This document shows, in pieces, positions 6,205-12,711 of a DNA stretch of 24,415 bases (positions are counted from its first letter, which is position 1; each line of letters starts with the position of its first letter). Origin of the DNA: a virus; IMG/VR virus record IMGVR_UViG_3300046642_000567, positions 1 to 24,415 of that record; one strand, given 5' to 3'. A program made the translations under genes and the position numbers. The notes under the pieces were generated by a model. The model had not been told where the DNA came from. It saw only the letters and a list, made by a program, of their open reading frames with translations, and made no database searches.

Positions 6205-6291
6205 ATGATTAAACCTTATTTCTTTTATGCCGTGCTGCTATCACTGCTGATGTGGGGACTGATTATTTATGCCGTGCGGAAAGCGTTTTAA
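6205..6291 (+). CDS. 28-residue membrane micropeptide
   Basis: A short frame from the ATG at 6205 (with GAAG 4 bases upstream) encodes 'MIKPYFFYAVLLSLLMWGLI' followed by 'IYAVRKAF' and a TAA stop. It is a single hydrophobic helix with a basic C-terminal end, typical of small membrane peptides. It overlaps the start of the acyltransferase gene by 23 bases in another frame, so it could also serve as a translational leader for it. The hydrophobic profile and overlap support it, but the size makes chance coding possible. Confidence 0.45.
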   Translation: MIKPYFFYAVLLSLLMWGLIIYAVRKAF

Positions 6292-7399
6292 CGCCATCGA
6301 GGGCTTACGAGGCTGGTTGGCTTGGATGGTGGTATTCGATCATATTGCGTGGTGGAGCGGTTTTCGGGGTCCGCTCGGCGAATTCATGCGCAATTTGGGC
6401 TGGCCTGCGGTGACGACGTTTATTGTGGTATCCGGTTTCGTCATCGCCCATTTGGTTCTAGAACGGCGGGAAGCCTACCCGTATTATCTGCTGCGGCGGT
6501 TCATGCGGCTGTTTCCGCTATTCGCCGCCTGCTGCCTCTTAGGCTATTTCGTCTATGCGTTGCCGCTCACGATTAGCGGTTTCGATGCCGAATTCCTCAC
6601 ACATTTGCAAGCCGTCGTCGACAGCACCGAACGGTTTTTCTGGGCCCATGTCGTCGCCCATGCCAGCCTGCTGTATGGCGCAATTCCGCACGACTGGCTG
6701 CCGGCAAGCGACGTCGCCTTTAACATGGCGGCATGGACGATTTCGTTGGAGTGGCAGTTCTACATCGTGGCGCCCTTGATGGTAGCAGCACTGGTCAAAT
6801 GGCCGGCACCCGCGGCCTTGTCGCTGGCGCTGTTTTTCGCCGTTACGCAATGGCTGTTCGACCGCAAATATATCGGGCACTACGGGCAACCATCCTTGCT
6901 ATTGGGCATGGGCGAGTTTTTCATGCTCGGTATCGTCAGCCGTCTGCTGTATCCGCGATTGACCGGCAAGGTGGAGAACCAATATTTGGTGCTGGCCTGC
7001 ATCGTCGTGGTCTATGCGCTGACCAAGCATCATGCGCTGACGCTGTGGGCCGTGGTCTATCTCGGTCTGCTGGTTGCCGATCCTCCCCGGCTTTACACGC
7101 TGGCCTTGGAGAGCCCGCTTGCGCAGTATCTCGGCGCCCGATCCTATTCGGTGTTCCTGTCGCATTTCCTGGTCGTCAATGGTTGTGTATGGCTGTGGTG
7201 GTATCTGTTTGGCGTAGCTCCCGGCGTGGTACCGTTGACGCTGATGGTGGTGCCGAGCGCATTATTGCTGGCAGACGTTACTTATCGTTGGATCGAACTG
7301 CCGGGCATTCGATTGGGATCCTATTGGTGTAAGGCGTTGTCTACCCGTCCCGTAAAGCAGCAATGGGTTGAAATCAAATGCCGGGTTGGCTCACCGTAG
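6269..7399 (+). CDS. membrane O-acyltransferase, acyltransferase-3 family
   Basis: A 376-residue polytopic membrane protein starting at an ATG at 6269 (GGGGA about 10 bases upstream). The N-terminus has the family's 'AIEGLRGWLAWMVVFDH' with the R-x10-H pair (R14 and H25) that is essential in this family. It is followed by 'PAVTTFIVVSGFVIAH' and 'LLRRFMRLFPLF' (R76-R77...R80). About ten hydrophobic segments follow across the remainder, and 'LGARSYSVFLSHFLVV' closes the core near residues 289-304, as in OafB/OatA-type enzymes. These enzymes acylate, usually O-acetylate, cell-surface sugars. In a prophage this typically modifies O-antigen or exopolysaccharide and blocks superinfection. Substrate is unknown; the fused SGNH domain of some relatives is absent. 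Confidence 0.9.
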   Translation: MPCGKRFNAIEGLRGWLAWMVVFDHIAWWSGFRGPLGEFMRNLGWPAVTTFIVVSGFVIAHLVLERREAYPYYLLRRFMRLFPLFAACCLLGYFVYALPLTISGFDAEFLTHLQAVVDSTERFFWAHVVAHASLLYGAIPHDWLPASDVAFNMAAWTISLEWQFYIVAPLMVAALVKWPAPAALSLALFFAVTQWLFDRKYIGHYGQPSLLLGMGEFFMLGIVSRLLYPRLTGKVENQYLVLACIVVVYALTKHHALTLWAVVYLGLLVADPPRLYTLALESPLAQYLGARSYSVFLSHFLVVNGCVWLWWYLFGVAPGVVPLTLMVVPSALLLADVTYRWIELPGIRLGSYWCKALSTRPVKQQWVEIKCRVGSP

Positions 7400-7491
7400 T
7401 TCTCATCATCCTTTGCGCCTTGTTCGCCATCTATCTTACGTTGACGATCTGGACGCTATGGGAGCAAGCAAGCTGGCACGATTGGGATTAA
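7378..7491 (+). CDS. 37-residue membrane micropeptide
   Basis: A small frame from the ATG at 7378 overlaps the acyltransferase stop by 22 bases and encodes 'PGWLTVVLIILCALFAIYL' followed by 'TLTIWTLWEQASWHDWD'. The hydrophobic helix (residues 4-26) is followed by an amphipathic Trp-rich tail. It mirrors the 28-residue peptide at the other end of the acyltransferase gene. I find no strong ribosome-binding site, so coupling to the upstream gene is likely. Function unknown; an enzyme accessory subunit is one idea. Confidence 0.42.
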   Translation: MPGWLTVVLIILCALFAIYLTLTIWTLWEQASWHDWD

Positions 7492-7511
7492 CCCCTAAAG
7501 GAGTAGATTGA

Positions 7512-7733
7512 ATGTGGACTCGTATCGCAATTTTGACTTTTGCTTTGATCATGTCGTCTGCGCATGCCAAGGAACACGAGAATCCCGGCAACGGCAACGG
7601 CAACGGCGGTGGCCGGGAGGTGCGTGGTGCGCCTGGGCCTATCGCAGGTGCCGGCTTGCCGATTCTCGCCATTGGCTACGGCGTTTACTGGCTGGTTAGG
7701 CGGCGTAAAATGCAAGGGAGGCGCGGGCCGTGA
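7512..7733 (+). CDS. exported protein with GN linker and C-terminal membrane anchor
   Basis: A 73-residue protein with a perfect AAGGAG upstream. The start ATG at 7512 gives a signal peptide ('MWTRIAILTFALIMSSAHA', cut after AHA). A hydrophilic GN-repeat linker follows ('NPGNGNGNGGG', DNA repeat of ggcaac). The C-terminus is 'GAPGPIAGAGLPILAIGYGV', then 'YWLVRRRKMQGRRGP', a hydrophobic helix with a positive end. This signal-linker-anchor layout resembles the C-terminal sorting signals of exosortase/PEP-CTERM-like proteins, though the invariant PEP motif is not present; 'APGPIAG' may be an analogue. Location is probably the inner membrane or cell surface. Function unknown. Confidence 0.62.
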   Translation: MWTRIAILTFALIMSSAHAKEHENPGNGNGNGGGREVRGAPGPIAGAGLPILAIGYGVYWLVRRRKMQGRRGP

Positions 7734-7734
7734 G

Positions 7735-7932
7735 ATGAAATTACCCTATATCGAAGCGCTAGAAACTGAACTGGAAAAAGCCGCCGCCCGCATCGAGGAG
7801 CTGGAAGCCGCGCTGCGGAACCTACTCCAAGACCCGCCATCGATTTTGGACGAGCCCGACACAGATGCGCAGATCGTCATACACATGCGCAAGATCGCCC
7901 GCGCCGCGCTCCGCCGCAATAGTCGCCCGTAA
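7735..7932 (+). CDS. short coiled-coil phage protein
   Basis: A 65-residue protein from an ATG at 7735. Residues 3-35 are a clear coiled coil ('IEALETELEKAAARIEELEA' continuing 'ALRNLLQDPP'), followed by an acidic stretch and a basic helix ('MRKIARAALRRNSRP'). GGGAGG lies about 13 bases before the ATG, a little far. It is the last plus-strand gene before the convergent tailspike gene; the two stops are 29 bases apart. Function unknown. Confidence 0.6.
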   Translation: MKLPYIEALETELEKAAARIEELEAALRNLLQDPPSILDEPDTDAQIVIHMRKIARAALRRNSRP

Positions 7933-7961
7933 GGGTGTGGATAGAAACGATAGGGACGCCA

Positions 7962-9986
7962 TCAGCTAATCTGATAGATATGAACCGTTGAAGCCTTAGC
8001 GAACGTGTCGGTGAATGTACCGCCCGAGATTGGGATCGAGCGGTTTTCACCGACAACGTTTGCGGTGGTGCCTGAGGCCACCGTGAACGTTGCGGAGATC
8101 GGACCCGATGCCTCGCCAGCTCGAGTGGTTGCAAAAATGTAGAACCCGTTGACCAGCGCTAGGCCGTTGTTGGTGACGTTGCCGCCCTGATACTGATGGA
8201 CGCAAGCCTCGATGCCGCCGTTGAGCCAATTTGCCTCATAGACCGGGAAAAGATAACCGTGGGGCGTCACCGTCGTCAGGAAGCCCTTGGCGAACGGCGA
8301 GTTAAGCACCGGCGCAAGTTGGCTGATCAGGGTGTTGGTGGCGACGGCTTGGGCGTAGACGGAAATGGACTGGCCGCTCTGCACCGTCTGACTGAACTGG
8401 CCGCCGCCATGGTCGTTGACGAAGGCGAAATAAACGATGGCCCGCGCGCCATGAATAATCTGCGACCACGCCGCCCAATTCAACTGTGGCGGCGTAATCT
8501 GGTGTCTACCTTTCTCATTCAGTTTGCCGTCATAGTTTTCAAGGTAGACAAACAACGGACAGCGGCTGGGGGCGAGGCTGGTCTGGTTCGGGATATCGCT
8601 GAACGAACCGTTATTTGAACCGTTGCCCCATGATCGCATCACATCGATCATTTGGCCGTAGTGACTGCCGCGCGCGATTTGGTCGGTTGTCGGGCTGGTT
8701 GGCAGTCCAAGGATTATATTGATTGACCCGTTGACGCCGGAAAACATATTGCCGGGGTCGGTCGTCGCCGTGATCGTGCTGACCGCAAACCAGTAGATGT
8801 CAATTGAGAACCAGCCGATGGATTTCTTGCTGCCGTTCGGTGTGGTAAAATGATTGGCGGAAAGCAAAACGTTCATTTTGGTGCCACCAATATCGCCATA
8901 CTCGATGGCGGTATGGGTGCCATTGACGTGCATTAACCGGCCATCCTGTGTGGCGTTGGGCGTGTTGAAGAAAGCGGTAAAATCGGCAGTGCTCGACGGC
9001 TCGTCAAGCTCCATTCCAGCGGTGCTGGCATTGGCCACAGGCGAGCCAATGGTCCAGACCCCGGCATTCACCACGTTGGTCATGTTGCTGCCGCCGGTAA
9101 CGGCAACCGAGACGTTCAACTGCAGCGCCTGGAACTTGGCCATATCGCCGGTAGCGTCTTCGTATAGACCAAAGAAAGATCCCAGCGGAAAGAACTTCGG
9201 GTTATCCCAAGAACAACCGGCATACCAGATCGGCTTGCCAGCGTTATATGAGGCACTAGCCGGGAAAGTGTAGCCCTCCCTGCTGTGGTAATTGCTGCTC
9301 ATCGTAGTTGGCGAGGTCATGGTTTCGCCGTCGATGGCTTGCAACGTTACGCCAGAAGTAACCGGAGGCTGTGTGGTGCCGCCAACAAAAACCACGTCCC
9401 TGAAATAGTTGTTGCTGCGTGAGGTCTGGCTTGGGCAGGCACCACGTGGGCCATAGACCCCGTTGTTGCCGACAATGGTCGAGAGTGGTGGATTGCTGAC
9501 ACTGGTGGTCAGCGCGTTTTCCGTGGTGGAGAAATAGGAATTGCTGGTGCCGACCGAAGCGACGTAGGTGGTGTTCGCGGTGATGTTCAATGGCGTGGCG
9601 AGATTCTGTGTCTGCCAACCCGACGCGGTCTCGCCGGTAAACGTCACGCTGGCCAACTTGGCTCCGGTGGCCGACCAGATATTGCCAGTATGGGTGCCGG
9701 TCTCCTTGTCGCCCTTCCAGAACCGCAAGGCTGTAATCGATCCGGCAGTCGAGGATTTGAACTTGACGCCGAGCTCGTAGGTGACCGATGCACCATCGGA
9801 AGCGTTGACCAGCACTGGTGTTTGTGTGGTGAATAGCGAGACCGACGTGATCTGTTCCGGTGGCGGGGTCGTGGTGTCCGTATAGGTCACGCTGCCAGTA
9901 AATGTTGCGCCATCAACGTTGCCGGTGAAAGTGGGCCCGGTAACTGTGCCCTTCAACGTTCCGTTCGTGACATTGACGACGGTCAT
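7962..9986 (-). CDS. tailspike / receptor-binding protein with DUF4082 and glycosidase-like domains
   Basis: A 674-residue protein. The ATG at 9986 is chosen over one 90 bases upstream because of a GGAGG 8 bases away. The first 45 residues carry short beta repeats ('GTLKGTVTGPTFTGNVDGAT'). Residues about 50-203 match a DUF4082 jelly-roll: 'YELGVKFKSSTAGSITALRF', 'GTHTGNIWSATGAKLASVTF', 'TPLNITANTTYVASVG'. After a short Pro/Thr linker, residues 220-600 look like a TIM-barrel glycosidase, e.g. 'SIDIYWFAVSTI', 'CPLFVYLENYDG', 'NWAAWSQIIHGARAIVYFAF', and the C-terminus is a beta-sandwich ('FTVASGTTANVVGENRSIPI'). Enzymatic tailspikes of this type degrade or bind capsular or exopolysaccharide. The GH family is not fixed and no catalytic Glu pair is certain; 'LFVYLEN' could carry one. 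Confidence 0.8.
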   Translation of the reverse strand: MTVVNVTNGTLKGTVTGPTFTGNVDGATFTGSVTYTDTTTPPPEQITSVSLFTTQTPVLVNASDGASVTYELGVKFKSSTAGSITALRFWKGDKETGTHTGNIWSATGAKLASVTFTGETASGWQTQNLATPLNITANTTYVASVGTSNSYFSTTENALTTSVSNPPLSTIVGNNGVYGPRGACPSQTSRSNNYFRDVVFVGGTTQPPVTSGVTLQAIDGETMTSPTTMSSNYHSREGYTFPASASYNAGKPIWYAGCSWDNPKFFPLGSFFGLYEDATGDMAKFQALQLNVSVAVTGGSNMTNVVNAGVWTIGSPVANASTAGMELDEPSSTADFTAFFNTPNATQDGRLMHVNGTHTAIEYGDIGGTKMNVLLSANHFTTPNGSKKSIGWFSIDIYWFAVSTITATTDPGNMFSGVNGSINIILGLPTSPTTDQIARGSHYGQMIDVMRSWGNGSNNGSFSDIPNQTSLAPSRCPLFVYLENYDGKLNEKGRHQITPPQLNWAAWSQIIHGARAIVYFAFVNDHGGGQFSQTVQSGQSISVYAQAVATNTLISQLAPVLNSPFAKGFLTTVTPHGYLFPVYEANWLNGGIEACVHQYQGGNVTNNGLALVNGFYIFATTRAGEASGPISATFTVASGTTANVVGENRSIPISGGTFTDTFAKASTVHIYQIS

Positions 9987-10018
9987 AATCCGTTCCTCCA
10001 AAGTGCGCTCGCTAGATC

Positions 10019-10065
10019 GGCCGCCCTGGGCTGGGGCTAGGGCGACGATTGCGCCCAGGACGGCC
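10019..10065 (-). promoter_or_regulatory. GC-rich stem-loop in the leader of the tailspike gene
   Basis: The arms GGCCGCCCTGGGC (10019-10031) and GCCCAGGACGGCC (10053-10065) form a 13-base inverted repeat around a 21-base loop. The one imperfect pair (10024/10060) is a G-U wobble in the minus-strand RNA but a C-A mismatch in plus-strand RNA, so structure fits the minus transcript. It sits about 32 bases upstream of the tailspike ATG. No T-run follows it, so it is not a classic intrinsic terminator; an attenuator, pause or RNA-stability element is possible. Confidence 0.5.
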
Positions 10066-10104
10066 TCATCCCGCATTACCTATAGGGGACAGGTACGCGG
10101 AATT

Positions 10105-10461
10105 CTAAGTCTTCGGTCCCGCTTCGCCTTCGCCGGGTACTTTGACCCACACCCAGCGCCCCTGTTGCGGCGACCAGGCCCAGACCCAATGACCACTATC
10201 GGCGGCTGGTGGTTGAATCGGCGGTGGCTCCGTCGGCGGATCTACCGGCGGCCACGTCCCGTGAATAGGATCAAACCCAGCGATCGGATTTGTCGGTCGC
10301 GGGTCACCCGGCCCCCACATGCCAGGCGGACGACCGCCTTCCTGACCTGGTGGCACCTGTGCCCAAGGCGGGCTAAATCCCGGGTCCACTGGCCCCGCTG
10401 GGCCCGCTGCAACACCGATTACCGTGATGGTTTCTCCGGGTCTTACTGTAATTAAGGACAT
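10105..10461 (-). CDS. proline-rich phage protein with a beta-type N-terminus
   Basis: A 118-residue protein with an ATG at 10461 following GAGGAGAG. It starts with 'SLITVRPGETITVIGVAAGP', a short beta stretch, then a long Pro/Gly-rich portion ('GGRPPGMWGPGDPRPTNPIA', 'PPVDPPTEPPPIQPPAADSG') and ends with 'GHWVWAWSPQQGRWVWVKVP'. The 'PPGMWGP' and aromatic 'GRWVWVKVPG' units are typical of proline-rich proteins encoded next to tail genes in rhizobial phages. I infer a minor structural or tail-fibre-associated role. It follows the membrane-protein genes and precedes the tailspike. Confidence 0.7.
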   Translation of the reverse strand: MSLITVRPGETITVIGVAAGPAGPVDPGFSPPWAQVPPGQEGGRPPGMWGPGDPRPTNPIAGFDPIHGTWPPVDPPTEPPPIQPPAADSGHWVWAWSPQQGRWVWVKVPGEGEAGPKT

Positions 10462-10622
10462 CGTTCTCTCCTCGGTTTGGACTTCATCCTACTCAACATC
10501 CGCGACAGATATCTGGCGGCGCCGGCGGATACGGCGGCAGATCCTCGACTTTGTTACGGCATCGCTCCGCATCTCTGACTGACCGGCCGATGGGAGCGCA
10601 GTTCGGATCATCAACGTGCTGA

Positions 10623-10853
10623 CTATCGGTAGAAAAAAAGGTGAGGAAAGGTGGCACCTCCCAATACGCTGGCAAGCCACACCACGATAGCGATCAGGCA
10701 TATCAGCCCGACAATGATTTTGGCAAACTTCAGCACATTGCCGTCGATGGCAATGTTAAACCAGTCGCGGACTACCCATAGGATAACGTAGGCGATGAAG
10801 AGAATGATCGCGAGGTAGAGCAGGAGATTTAAAAAACTCACTAGAATGGCCAT
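10623..10853 (-). CDS. two-helix membrane protein, holin candidate
   Basis: A 76-residue protein with a textbook AAGGAG 5-7 bases before the ATG at 10853. It has two hydrophobic segments: residues 3-27 ('LVSFLNLLLYLAIILFIAYV') and 44-66 ('AKIIVGLICLIAIVVWLASV'), joined by a short charged loop ('RDWFNIAIDGNVLK'). This is the two-helix layout of class II holins, and the amidase gene lies about 300 bases upstream in the same transcript. No specific holin family is recognised. The stop is preceded by a T7 run (10633-10639) in a slippery-like context. Confidence 0.7.
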   Translation of the reverse strand: MAILVSFLNLLLYLAIILFIAYVILWVVRDWFNIAIDGNVLKFAKIIVGLICLIAIVVWLASVLGGATFPHLFFYR

Positions 10854-10863
10854 GGCTATCTCC

Positions 10864-10986
10864 TTAGGTCGCCCATACGATGATGAAGGCCACCGCGACT
10901 ATCAGCGCTAGATAGGCGACGGCGATCAACACAAACCGCCAGAATGGACCGCGCCACCATGGCTCACGCGAGGGGATCTCGTTCAT
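10864..10986 (-). CDS. 40-residue single-pass membrane protein
   Basis: Encodes 'MNEIPSREPWWRGPFWRF' followed by 'VLIAVAYLALIVAVAFIIVW' and 'AT', ending with TAA. The ATG at 10986 lies inside the preceding gene's coding end (23-base overlap). The short charged/Trp N-terminus followed by one hydrophobic helix is a common small-membrane-protein layout. Its place next to the two-helix protein and the amidase suggests part of the lysis cassette, for example a holin regulator; this is inference from position only. There is no strong ribosome-binding site. Confidence 0.55.
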   Translation of the reverse strand: MNEIPSREPWWRGPFWRFVLIAVAYLALIVAVAFIIVWAT

Positions 10987-11158
10987 CGCCGCCGTAATCC
11001 GCAGCGCTCTTTAGTATTTCGAGCTGGCCAATGATCGCCTCATACGCGGCATGCTGTGCATCAACATCGGCCGCAGCGATGGCCTCGTCCAGTTGCAATA
11101 GAATGTCTTCCATCCGAGTGATGAAGTCCTGTGCAGTATCTTTCAGTATCAGACTCAT
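10964..11158 (-). CDS. small helical protein downstream of endolysin
   Basis: A 64-residue protein starting one base after the amidase stop. Sequence is mostly helix ('DFITRMEDILLQLDEAIAAA', 'HAAYEAIIGQLEILKSAADY') with an acidic end, no membrane segment and no cysteines. The near-abutting start suggests coupled translation with the amidase. Function unknown; candidates include a lysis timing or accessory protein. Confidence 0.65.
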   Translation of the reverse strand: MSLILKDTAQDFITRMEDILLQLDEAIAAADVDAQHAAYEAIIGQLEILKSAADYGGDERDPLA

Positions 11159-11159
11159 A

Positions 11160-12173
11160 TCAGGCGATGCCTTCCGTCCATGGATAGATCACGGTTACTT
11201 CATCATCAGTAGTAATTCCGAGCGACCTCATCAGAAATTCGGAAAGATCGGCTGCGCGTCCCGTCTTCTCTTCGTGCGGGCCCCAATCCGCCGGGAAAGC
11301 TAGCGCTTCTCTTCCCGTCTTTGTTGCGCGCACCAATGCAAGATTTTCGGATGACGCGAGCATCGTCTTCGGCGTGACTGCATAATCCCAGCGGCAAGCC
11401 ACATAGCCAACCGCCTTTGAATTGAGTCGCCGAGCCAACCCGGTTGAGCCGGCGGGCTGGAAAGGCAAGAAGAGATGTTGGTTAGCTTCCGTGAGTTCGT
11501 AATGGAAAGCCAAGCCTTCGCTCGCCGAAACGCCCGTGAGATCATTAGGGCCACCGAACCACGAGCACTTGCCGATCGCCTGGAACAATACTTCGCCAGG
11601 AGGCGGCGGTCCCTCGGCACTCGGCGGTACCGTCTCCAGATGCGCGCCGCCGATCACATTAGCAATGCCGGCACAGATCTGGTCGAACTTGTCGCGATAG
11701 ATCTTGCAATCGGCCTCGCTATCCACGAACGCCACCTCGAGCAGCACGCTCGGCATCGCCGTGCCATTGAGGAAAAATAGCTGCGAGGAATATTTAGCGC
11801 CTCGATCCTTCAGCCCAGATTGCGCCATCGCCGCCGACAACTGCGCCGCCAGCTTCTCCTGGCTCACGAACCATACCTCTGTGCCGACAGGGCTTGCAGT
11901 GACTTTGCTGGCATTGAAGTGGACCGACACATCGAGCTCGCGGTTCTTGCTGTTATGAAAATTTACGATCCGGTTGAGGTTTTCGTTCTGGGTCGTGCTG
12001 ACATCATCGGCATAGGTGATGACGGCGACGCCCCTGGATTGCAACTCTTTCGCAACCCGGTTCATCACGTTCCGCGCTTCCTCAACCTCGTCGAGTCCCC
12101 ATGGGGTAGGTCCGGCAGCACCGCGGACATACTTCGAATGTCCGGCACTGATGACGACACTGCTATAGGTCAT
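11160..12173 (-). CDS. N-acetylmuramoyl-L-alanine amidase endolysin with C-terminal double-psi-barrel-like domain
   Basis: A 337-residue protein with GGAG before the ATG at 12173. Residues 1-180 are an amidase-3 catalytic domain: 'VVISAGHSKYVRGAAG' (H12), 'GLDEVEEARN' (zinc Glu at 29-32), 'DVSVHFNAS' (H85) and 'PSVLLEVAFVDS' (E146, catalytic). This would cut the lactyl-amide between MurNAc and the stem peptide. A Pro-rich linker (182-193) leads to a second domain at 200-337 ('CSWFGGPNDLTGVSASEGLA', 'KAVGYVACRWDYAVTPKTML', ending 'TGRAADLSEFLMRSLGIT'). It resembles an RlpA-like double-psi barrel ('GR..DLS...LGI'), which would bind or cleave peptidoglycan. It lacks an export signal, so release depends on a holin. 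Confidence 0.87.
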   Translation of the reverse strand: MTYSSVVISAGHSKYVRGAAGPTPWGLDEVEEARNVMNRVAKELQSRGVAVITYADDVSTTQNENLNRIVNFHNSKNRELDVSVHFNASKVTASPVGTEVWFVSQEKLAAQLSAAMAQSGLKDRGAKYSSQLFFLNGTAMPSVLLEVAFVDSEADCKIYRDKFDQICAGIANVIGGAHLETVPPSAEGPPPPGEVLFQAIGKCSWFGGPNDLTGVSASEGLAFHYELTEANQHLFLPFQPAGSTGLARRLNSKAVGYVACRWDYAVTPKTMLASSENLALVRATKTGREALAFPADWGPHEEKTGRAADLSEFLMRSLGITTDDEVTVIYPWTEGIA

Positions 12174-12183
12174 TGGCCACTCC

Positions 12184-12414
12184 TCATTTTGGCGGCGGCA
12201 CGATGCATTGGCTCAGAATCTTCTGGGTTTCCCGTTGCACATCGACGAACAGTTTGACATTCTCGGCGCGCATCGAATTGAACTGCGATTCCTGCAAATA
12301 CAAAAACCCGATCAGAGCGAAGATCACCAGCAGCAGCCCGAGCACTAGCGGCTGCGCCCGCATAACATCCAAAACGCCGGTTGCGACTTTGGAAGCTCCT
12401 TCACCTACAGCCAT
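12184..12414 (-). CDS. single-pass membrane protein, possible lysis protein
   Basis: A 76-residue protein starting at an ATG at 12414, just upstream of the amidase. One hydrophobic segment lies at about residues 22-40 ('QPLVLGLLLVIFALIGFLYL'), followed by a charged helical tail ('RAENVKLFVDVQRETQKILS') ending 'CIVPPPK'. A short cytoplasmic N-terminus, one helix and a periplasmic coiled tail resembles an i-spanin or a pinholin-like protein, but there is no overlapping o-spanin lipoprotein. Location directly before the amidase supports a lysis role. Confidence 0.65.
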   Translation of the reverse strand: MAVGEGASKVATGVLDVMRAQPLVLGLLLVIFALIGFLYLQESQFNSMRAENVKLFVDVQRETQKILSQCIVPPPK

Positions 12415-12426
12415 GTTGTCATCTGC

Positions 12427-12711
12427 TCATTTGACGTTCTTCCCGAAGTCCCGCAGCAAGATCTCTGAAATCCTGTCGAGTTGTTGTTTGTTGTGCTGGG
12501 TTTCCTTCTCCGTCACCGTCAGCCTGTTGTTGATCTCCGCCAAATGCGACGAACCACGCGTCTCCAACGTCACAACTCGCGCTTCCAAATTTGTCATGTA
12601 ACTAACGAAACTGACAGCAACGGCACCCGCCGCGAGGAACTGCGCGATCAGGAAATACACCAGTGTCGAGTTGTCGCGGACCCACTCCTTTAGTTCGGTC
12701 ACACTGGCCAT
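12427..12711 (-). CDS. membrane-anchored coiled-coil protein, lysis module
   Basis: A 94-residue protein whose ATG at 12711 overlaps the end of the SPRY-like gene by 13 bases. A hydrophobic helix at about 15-39 ('TLVYFLIAQFLAAGAVAVSF') is followed by a coiled coil to the end ('SYMTNLEARVVTLE', 'RLTVTEKETQHNKQQLDRIS'). The layout resembles a reversed XhlA-type lysis protein. Phages of this type often encode such a protein beside the endolysin, but no family signature is certain. Confidence 0.66.
   Translation of the reverse strand: MASVTELKEWVRDNSTLVYFLIAQFLAAGAVAVSFVSYMTNLEARVVTLETRGSSHLAEINNRLTVTEKETQHNKQQLDRISEILLRDFGKNVK

Noticed and set aside
7961-7975. Short hairpin ATCAG-ctaat-CTGAT at the convergent gene ends as a bidirectional terminator
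   Set aside because: The stem is only 5 bases, A+T-rich, and overlaps the tailspike stop; no T-run. Too weak to call.
10489-10701. Two minus-strand frames in the 10462-10622 gap (one ending in a proline-rich, Cys-containing tail)
   Set aside because: Neither has a credible start or ribosome-binding site and both overlap the holin-like gene; kept only as a frameshift possibility.
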